Positions 6,751 to 11,082 of a stretch of 11,082 nucleotides of DNA are shown piece by piece. Origin of the DNA: Clostridia bacterium. Its GTDB lineage: Bacteria > Bacillota > Clostridia > Oscillospirales > Acutalibacteraceae. Within the stretch, counting starts at the first letter, position 1, and each line of letters starts with the position of its first letter. The notes beneath the pieces are model-generated. The model worked only from the letters and a program-made list of their open reading frames with translations. It did no database searches and had not been told where the DNA came from. Location of the stretch: positions 1 through 11,082 of the forward strand of contig JAFNZJ010000006.1 in the NCBI GenBank assembly GCA_017382915.1. Reading direction: 5' to 3'. The translations under genes and the position numbers were made by a program.

Positions 6751-7458
6751 CTACGAAATTGGGCTGAAACCAGCCAAGAATTTAAAAATCATAGAATTTT
6801 CAATATTTTCTGCTGTGAAAAATAAAAATCCATCAACACTAAAGGACACAATGGTGTTAATAACTATTACCACGACAGCCGCCACTAAAACACCTTTACC
6901 AAAACCTAAAACGGCACCCAATGTTTTATTTAAGCCACCAACAATAGGTATGTTAAACAGCCTGTTAATCACCTTAGCCAAAAGCTTAACTAAAAACATT
7001 AGCACAACAAATATTATAACACCAACCGCCGTTTGTATAAGCGGAACAACTATAGGTTTTAAAATTGATGCGCTTGCCTGCTTTGCAATGGGCGCTACTT
7101 GGTTAGTACCAATTGCGGCATCCTTAATTGTTTCACGAAGTGTGTCGGGTGTTATATCAAAGTTATCTGCCAACTTTATAACATATTCGGGCAACGAATT
7201 CCATGTGCTATCAACGGCATCATCAACGCCATCACCTGCGGTTTCACCAACTGCATTTACTGCGGTATTAACAACTGCAGGTTCAATAGTTTTTTCGTAT
7301 ATACTGTTTGATATACCCCCGCCAATTGTAAAGGCAAGATAAATTGATAACGCAAAACCCACAAATTCAATTGCGGTTTTTACAAAGCCGCGCCTTGCAG
7401 AAATAAAAACATAAATTGCAACAATTGCAACAATTATTAAATCAAGCAATATCCACAT
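6751..7458 (-). CDS. CvpA family membrane protein
   Basis: A 235-aa protein with four hydrophobic segments: about 3-20, 29-50, 134-163 and 180-205. The first segment is followed by the ARRGFVKT turn (21-28), and the last contains GLNKTLGAVLGFGKG (175-189), both typical of the CvpA family (colicin V production protein in E. coli; in Firmicutes a conserved envelope protein of unclear function). An extra hydrophilic region of about 80 residues (51-133), with several acidic residues, separates helices 2 and 3, making this longer than the roughly 160-180 aa of classic CvpA. It starts 11 bases after the preceding gene's stop, whose codon overlaps the G-rich ribosome-binding site (AGGGGGT, about 7 bases before the ATG), so translation is probably coupled. 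Exact function unknown. Confidence 0.86.
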   Translation of the reverse strand: MWILLDLIIVAIVAIYVFISARRGFVKTAIEFVGFALSIYLAFTIGGGISNSIYEKTIEPAVVNTAVNAVGETAGDGVDDAVDSTWNSLPEYVIKLADNFDITPDTLRETIKDAAIGTNQVAPIAKQASASILKPIVVPLIQTAVGVIIFVVLMFLVKLLAKVINRLFNIPIVGGLNKTLGAVLGFGKGVLVAAVVVIVINTIVSFSVDGFLFFTAENIENSMIFKFLAGFSPIS

Positions 7459-7469
7459 AAAGCTACCCC

Positions 7470-8912
7470 CTATTTTTCATTTACCGAACAATAATTTATA
7501 TGCAAATTATCACTGGCAAGAACCCCTTTTTCATCAACACCAATGATGAAAGATGGTTTTTGTGTTAAGGTAATTACAGCAGTTTGTTTGCCTAAAATAT
7601 CCAACACAGATATTTGATTGCCGCTTAAAATAAAGAATGTTTCATCAAAAAATGTAATATCTTCAATAATGCCGTTATATTCAAAGCTTGTATCTGTGTC
7701 GCCCCAAGAATCAAAAAGATAAACCTGTGAGAGTGCCGCCTCACTATAAACTGCAAGGGCACCATCGCCCGTGGCTTTAAAATATGATGGTGAAAGATTT
7801 TGGTCGCCGACCTTTAAAATTTCGCCCGAATCCCAATCCACAATTGCGGTTGATTCATTACTGATGTACATAAATTCGCCAGAAGAAATAACCTCCAGCT
7901 CCACTACCGATTCATCCTTAATTTCTTTTACAAAAATTGGATTTTCCTCATCGGTATCAAGGCAATATATCTCTGATGCAAATATTCCGTTTTTAACCTT
8001 TAAAACAGAAACCGCAACATAGTCACCGTTATTTGATAATGCTATGTCGGTAATAAGTCCATCCGCCAAATACCAAGAATAGTATTGCTTCATTGAGCTG
8101 TTAAAAACCAGTATTTGCGCGGCGTATGATGTTGTAGCTGTTACAAATGCCATACTGCCGTTTTTACCAATTGTAGCGCAGTATATTGAGCTAGGCAGGC
8201 TTTCTTCAAACAGAATATTTGAGTTATTTGCAACTATAAATCCGTTGCTTTCACGGTTATAAATTAAAATGCGCTCATCGGATGTTTCTAAAACGGGATT
8301 ACTGAAATCGTGTTGAAAATTTATAAATTCCTTACCTGAAGAGTTATACCCCATAAGATGTGAATTTGAAAGCAAAAAAGACTTTTCATTATAGTTTTTA
8401 AAGGCAAGTGTTTCACTACCGGAAATATTAGCAGGAAAATCACCGCCGCCGATTAACGCAAAGGAGTTTGTTATACGCTCAATCGGTCCTGTTGGAGATG
8501 TTAAACAGAAAACCAGCACCGATAAAATAACAACAAATGCAATGGCCGAGGTTATAAGCCTTTTTCTTCTAACCTCCTGCTTGGTGCCCAAAACAACCGA
8601 AAAAAGCTCCCCTGCGGAGGGCATTGGCCTTCGTGCAGGTCTTGTCCTATTAGACTGTGTAACCTTTTTAGGGCTTTGGTGTTTTGGCTTTGATGCACTT
8701 TTTACAGGTTTGGTGTTTTTAATTGGCTTTTGCTTTTTTATTTCCTGCACTTCGGGGCGCATAACAATTTTTTGTTCGGTTTGTTTTACCCTTTTAACAG
8801 GTTTTTTTGCTTTTGGTTTAGTGCTGGGTTTAGCGCTTTGCTTTTTAGGTGCAGTAGCCTTTTTGGGGGCCTGCTTGGGATTGATTTTTTGCACTTTTTT
8901 GCGTTCTGCCAT
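7470..8912 (-). CDS. Single-pass membrane protein with lysine-rich N-tail and probable beta-propeller ectodomain (DUF5711-like)
   Basis: A 480-aa protein of unknown function. Residues 1-100 are extremely basic and proline-rich (about 26 Lys and 7 Arg), probably disordered. RRKR (115-118) precedes one membrane helix (119-138), so the positive-inside rule puts the tail in the cytoplasm and residues 140-480 outside. The outer part alternates short hydrophobic strands with turns in repeating patterns such as ILIYNRESNGFIVANN, IALSNNGDYVAVSV and AIVDWDSGEILKVGD, which resemble WD40/PQQ-like propeller blades. The layout recalls the DUF5711 family of Clostridia, but I cannot confirm this by eye. AAAGGTGG (8920-8927) lies 7 bases before the ATG. 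It follows truA by 20 bases and precedes the CvpA gene, so it belongs to the operon; an envelope or cell-surface sensing role is only inference. Confidence 0.7.
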   Translation of the reverse strand: MAERKKVQKINPKQAPKKATAPKKQSAKPSTKPKAKKPVKRVKQTEQKIVMRPEVQEIKKQKPIKNTKPVKSASKPKHQSPKKVTQSNRTRPARRPMPSAGELFSVVLGTKQEVRRKRLITSAIAFVVILSVLVFCLTSPTGPIERITNSFALIGGGDFPANISGSETLAFKNYNEKSFLLSNSHLMGYNSSGKEFINFQHDFSNPVLETSDERILIYNRESNGFIVANNSNILFEESLPSSIYCATIGKNGSMAFVTATTSYAAQILVFNSSMKQYYSWYLADGLITDIALSNNGDYVAVSVLKVKNGIFASEIYCLDTDEENPIFVKEIKDESVVELEVISSGEFMYISNESTAIVDWDSGEILKVGDQNLSPSYFKATGDGALAVYSEAALSQVYLFDSWGDTDTSFEYNGIIEDITFFDETFFILSGNQISVLDILGKQTAVITLTQKPSFIIGVDEKGVLASDNLHINYCSVNEK

Positions 8913-8932
8913 AAAAACACCACCTTTCTTTT

Positions 8933-9682
8933 TTATTTAAAATTTTTACTGTAATGTACCTTTTCAAGGTACAGACCCTGTGGCGGTGCAGTTGCGCCAA
9001 GCAAACTGCGCTCACCACTACTAAATGCATTATTTATGGTATCGGCCGATATTTTGTCATTACAAAAATCAAGCAGAGTACCAACCATAATTCTAACCAT
9101 ATTATATAAAAATCCATTAGCAGTTACATAAAAATCAAAACCGCTTTTAGTTTTTATAGTATAGCAATCATAAACTGTGCGCACTGTGTTTTCTACCGTA
9201 CGATTTATTGATGAAAAGGCTTCAAAATTATGTTCACCCTTTAAAAGGTTGCAATATTCATTGGCTTTAGATAAATCAACCGTGTTTTTAAGCCAAAGTG
9301 TGCGACCTTCAAAAAATGGGTTTTTAATTTCATTGCAGTAAAATGAATACCTATATGTTTTACCATCAGAATCATAACGGGCATGAAAATCATCATCCAC
9401 ATCATAACAGTTAAGGGCGGCAATATCATTCGGAAGCTTGGTATTAAGACCTAAAACCAAGCCCTTATTGGGAATATTAACATTTGTATCAAAATGGCAA
9501 TAAAACGACTTGGCATGCACGCCTGAATCTGTACGACTGCAGCCTGTAACATCGGGGCGATGCTTTAAAACATCCTCTAAAGCATTTTGCAAAATCTCTT
9601 GAACGGTAGTACCATTGGGCTGAACCTGCCAACCGCAATAATTGGTGCCAAGATATGAAATTTCCAGCAGTTTTCTGCCCAT
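8933..9682 (-). CDS. truA: tRNA pseudouridine(38-40) synthase TruA
   Basis: This 249-aa enzyme isomerises uridines 38-40 in the anticodon arm of many tRNAs. Seen in the sequence: the N-terminal ISYLGTNYCGWQVQPN block (8-23); the catalytic motif GCSRTDSGVHA (47-57) with nucleophile Asp52; FHARYD (99-104) and KTYRY (108-112); GEHNFEAF (149-156); FLYNMVRIMVGTLL (191-204); and the C-terminal APPQGLYL (232-239). All key TruA positions are present and the length is normal. The gene follows ecfT by 13 bases, the classic ecfA1-ecfA2-ecfT-truA order of Firmicutes, and its AGGTGG site (9692-9697) overlaps the ecfT stop codon. No promoter is visible between the genes. Confidence 0.98.
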   Translation of the reverse strand: MGRKLLEISYLGTNYCGWQVQPNGTTVQEILQNALEDVLKHRPDVTGCSRTDSGVHAKSFYCHFDTNVNIPNKGLVLGLNTKLPNDIAALNCYDVDDDFHARYDSDGKTYRYSFYCNEIKNPFFEGRTLWLKNTVDLSKANEYCNLLKGEHNFEAFSSINRTVENTVRTVYDCYTIKTKSGFDFYVTANGFLYNMVRIMVGTLLDFCNDKISADTINNAFSSGERSLLGATAPPQGLYLEKVHYSKNFK

Positions 9683-9695
9683 TGGTTTTCACCAC

Positions 9696-10502
9696 CTAAA
9701 ATATTTTCATTAAAATAACCGCGCCAAAAACTAACGCCATAATTAAAACCGAAACAAAGTCCTTTATCGAGGGTCTTAATTTTTTCATACGGGTTCTACC
9801 TTTACCACCCCTGTAGCATCGGCAATCCATTGCCTCTGCAAGCTCATACGCTCTGCGGACCGATGATATTAAAAGCGGAATTAAAATAGGCATTAAGGCT
9901 TTAAGGCGCTTAAACATTCCGCCGCTTTCTAAATCGGCACCCCTTGCCTTTTGGGCCGACATAATTTTATCTGTTTCATCGGTAAGGGTTGGAATAAACC
10001 TTAAGGCTATGGTCATCATCATTGCCAAGGTATGCACCGCTTCACCAAGACCGATAAATTTAAGGGGCGAAAAAATACTTTCAATAGCATCGGTAAGCTC
10101 TGTGGGGGTTGTGGTGTAGGTTAAAACGGTGCTTATAGTAATCATAAGCACTATTCTAAGGGCCATAAATATTGCCCTTTTTACACCTTCAACCGTTATG
10201 GTAAATATCCAAAAATTAACCAAAACAGCACCTTCACTTACATAAAAAACATTAAGCAGTGCCGTAATAATTATGATGGGAAGTATTGGCTTTAAATTTT
10301 TAAGATACATTGAAACAGGTACCTTTGAAATTAAAAGCACAAAAATTAAAACTGCGGTTAAAAGACCTAATGCGTAAAAATTTGGTGCCAAAAACACAAA
10401 AACAATAAAGGCCACAATTTGAACAAGCTTAAAGCGCGAGTCCATCTTATGAATTACCGAGCCTGAATTATAATACTGACCAAGGGTAAAATTCTTAACC
10501 AT
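9696..10502 (-). CDS. ecfT: Energy-coupling factor transporter transmembrane protein EcfT
   Basis: A 268-aa membrane subunit of ECF vitamin/micronutrient importers; it couples the EcfA1/EcfA2 ATPases to substrate-binding S proteins. The N-terminus NFTLGQYYNSGSVIHKMD (4-21) is typical of the family. About five to six hydrophobic segments span 26-60, 72-86, 109-130, 157-171, 203-217 and 247-266. Cytoplasmic coupling helices carry the first Ala-Arg-Gly signature AQKARG (183-188) and the second, altered to C227-R228-C229 within EAMDCRCYRGG, a variant I believe is common in Clostridia. The start is ATG 10502: it overlaps the ecfA2 stop by 8 bases (ATGGTTAA) and has GGGGG 8 bases upstream. An upstream TTG (10526) would add eight unlikely residues. 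No S component is in the window. Confidence 0.96.
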   Translation of the reverse strand: MVKNFTLGQYYNSGSVIHKMDSRFKLVQIVAFIVFVFLAPNFYALGLLTAVLIFVLLISKVPVSMYLKNLKPILPIIIITALLNVFYVSEGAVLVNFWIFTITVEGVKRAIFMALRIVLMITISTVLTYTTTPTELTDAIESIFSPLKFIGLGEAVHTLAMMMTIALRFIPTLTDETDKIMSAQKARGADLESGGMFKRLKALMPILIPLLISSVRRAYELAEAMDCRCYRGGKGRTRMKKLRPSIKDFVSVLIMALVFGAVILMKIF

Positions 10503-11082
10503 TATTTTTACCCCCGTTTTTAGCAAGCATTATTGCCTGCACAGCATCATCGGTGGTATACACATTGGTATTAACCGAAATTCCCATACTCTTTAATTCA
10601 AGCAAAACTCTGGTCACCATTGGAACATCAAGTCCCATTGAGTTTAACATATCACTTTTTGAAAAAACATCTGCAACGGTGCCAAACATTTTAACCTGTC
10701 CCCCGCTTAAAACCAACAGTTTATCACAAAGGCGGCTTAAATCTTCCATACTGTGTGAAACAATAATAACACCTGCATTATGCTTTTCTTTATACTTTTT
10801 AACGGCAGAAAATAGCATTTCGCGACCTATTGGGTCAAGACCGGCTGTTGGCTCATCAAGGACAAGGACATCGGGTTCCATTGCCAAAATACCTGCCAAA
10901 GCAGCACGACGCTTTTCGCCACCCGATAGGTCAAAGGGTGATTTTTGCAGGTTCTCATCACTTAAGCCTAAAAGGGAAGAATATTCCCTTACTCGGCGGT
11001 CAATTTCTGCCTCATCAAGACCCATATTTTGCGGACCATAGGCAATATCTTTATATACTGTTTCTTCAAAAAGTTGATATTC
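10495..11082 (-). CDS. ecfA2: Energy-coupling factor transporter ATPase EcfA2, 5' part beyond the window edge
   Basis: 195 residues of an ABC ATPase are visible; the N-terminal part with Walker A lies past the right edge. Reading begins in the Q-loop region, EYQLFEETVYKDIAYGPQN, a hallmark of EcfA2-type (rather than EcfA1) subunits. Then come the signature LSGGE (visible residues 52-56), Walker B VLVLDE (72-77), the D-loop GLDP and the H-loop His (about 110, in VSHSMED). It hydrolyses ATP with EcfA1 to drive EcfT and interchangeable substrate-binding S proteins. The stop overlaps the ecfT start by 8 bases, so the two subunits are probably translationally coupled. An ATG at 11023-11025 is internal, because the frame and homology continue to the edge. 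Confidence 0.95.
   Translation of the reverse strand, partial: EYQLFEETVYKDIAYGPQNMGLDEAEIDRRVREYSSLLGLSDENLQKSPFDLSGGEKRRAALAGILAMEPDVLVLDEPTAGLDPIGREMLFSAVKKYKEKHNAGVIIVSHSMEDLSRLCDKLLVLSGGQVKMFGTVADVFSKSDMLNSMGLDVPMVTRVLLELKSMGISVNTNVYTTDDAVQAIMLAKNGGKNNG

Noticed and set aside
6335..7342. Plus-strand open frame of 335 codons
   Set aside because: It lies antisense across the strongly supported clpE and CvpA genes, and its composition follows from their reverse complement.
10503..10526. TTG start for ecfT eight codons upstream
   Set aside because: The ATG at 10502 gives the normal EcfT N-terminus, with a G-rich site upstream and a typical short overlap with ecfA2.

Overview
The window looks like chromosomal DNA of a low-to-moderate GC, anaerobic-type Firmicute of the class Clostridia, plausibly a gut Oscillospirales/Ruminococcaceae-like organism. 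This is inferred from the gene order ecfA2-ecfT-truA, a ClpE-type unfoldase, CvpA-family and Clostridia-type conserved proteins, AGGTGG/AGGAG ribosome-binding sites, tRNA genes that encode their own CCA, and compact intrinsic terminators. No phage, transposase, integrase or CRISPR genes are visible.

Left part (1-3860, + strand). A long gene runs in from beyond the left edge and ends at 2587. It encodes a proline/lysine/glutamate-rich tail followed by a membrane protein with the 8-helix layout of a P1B-type ATPase. The catalytic and metal-binding motifs are replaced: CPx has become APA, and the phosphorylated Asp of DKTGT is Asn. I read it as a P-type pseudo-ATPase, and it is the most unusual protein here. 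Its terminator overlaps the start region of an excellent sigma-A promoter for the next gene, a polytopic O-antigen ligase/polymerase (Wzy_C) family protein (2669-3820), which ends at a strong terminator.

Middle part (3861-4419). There are no proteins here. A 173-base array of short hairpins is separated by a 9-base motif (AGTGATATT / AGTTATATT). It occurs four times in one orientation and then four times in the opposite orientation, so the array is roughly a mirror image about its centre. Next comes a two-gene tRNA operon on the minus strand, tRNA-Gly(TCC) then tRNA-Arg(TCT), with a clear promoter and terminator. A perfect 16-bp inverted repeat follows the stop codon of clpE.

Right part (4420-11082, - strand). 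Six genes are tightly spaced (gaps of 11-21 bases, one 8-base overlap), all read right to left, and look like one operon: ecfA2 (cut by the right edge), ecfT, truA, a lysine-rich single-pass membrane protein with a probable beta-propeller ectodomain, a CvpA-family membrane protein, and a zinc-finger Clp ATPase (ClpE-like). The first three are the conserved ECF vitamin-transporter energising module plus tRNA pseudouridine synthase. The last three add envelope proteins and a protein-quality-control unfoldase to the same transcript. The operon promoter lies outside the window.
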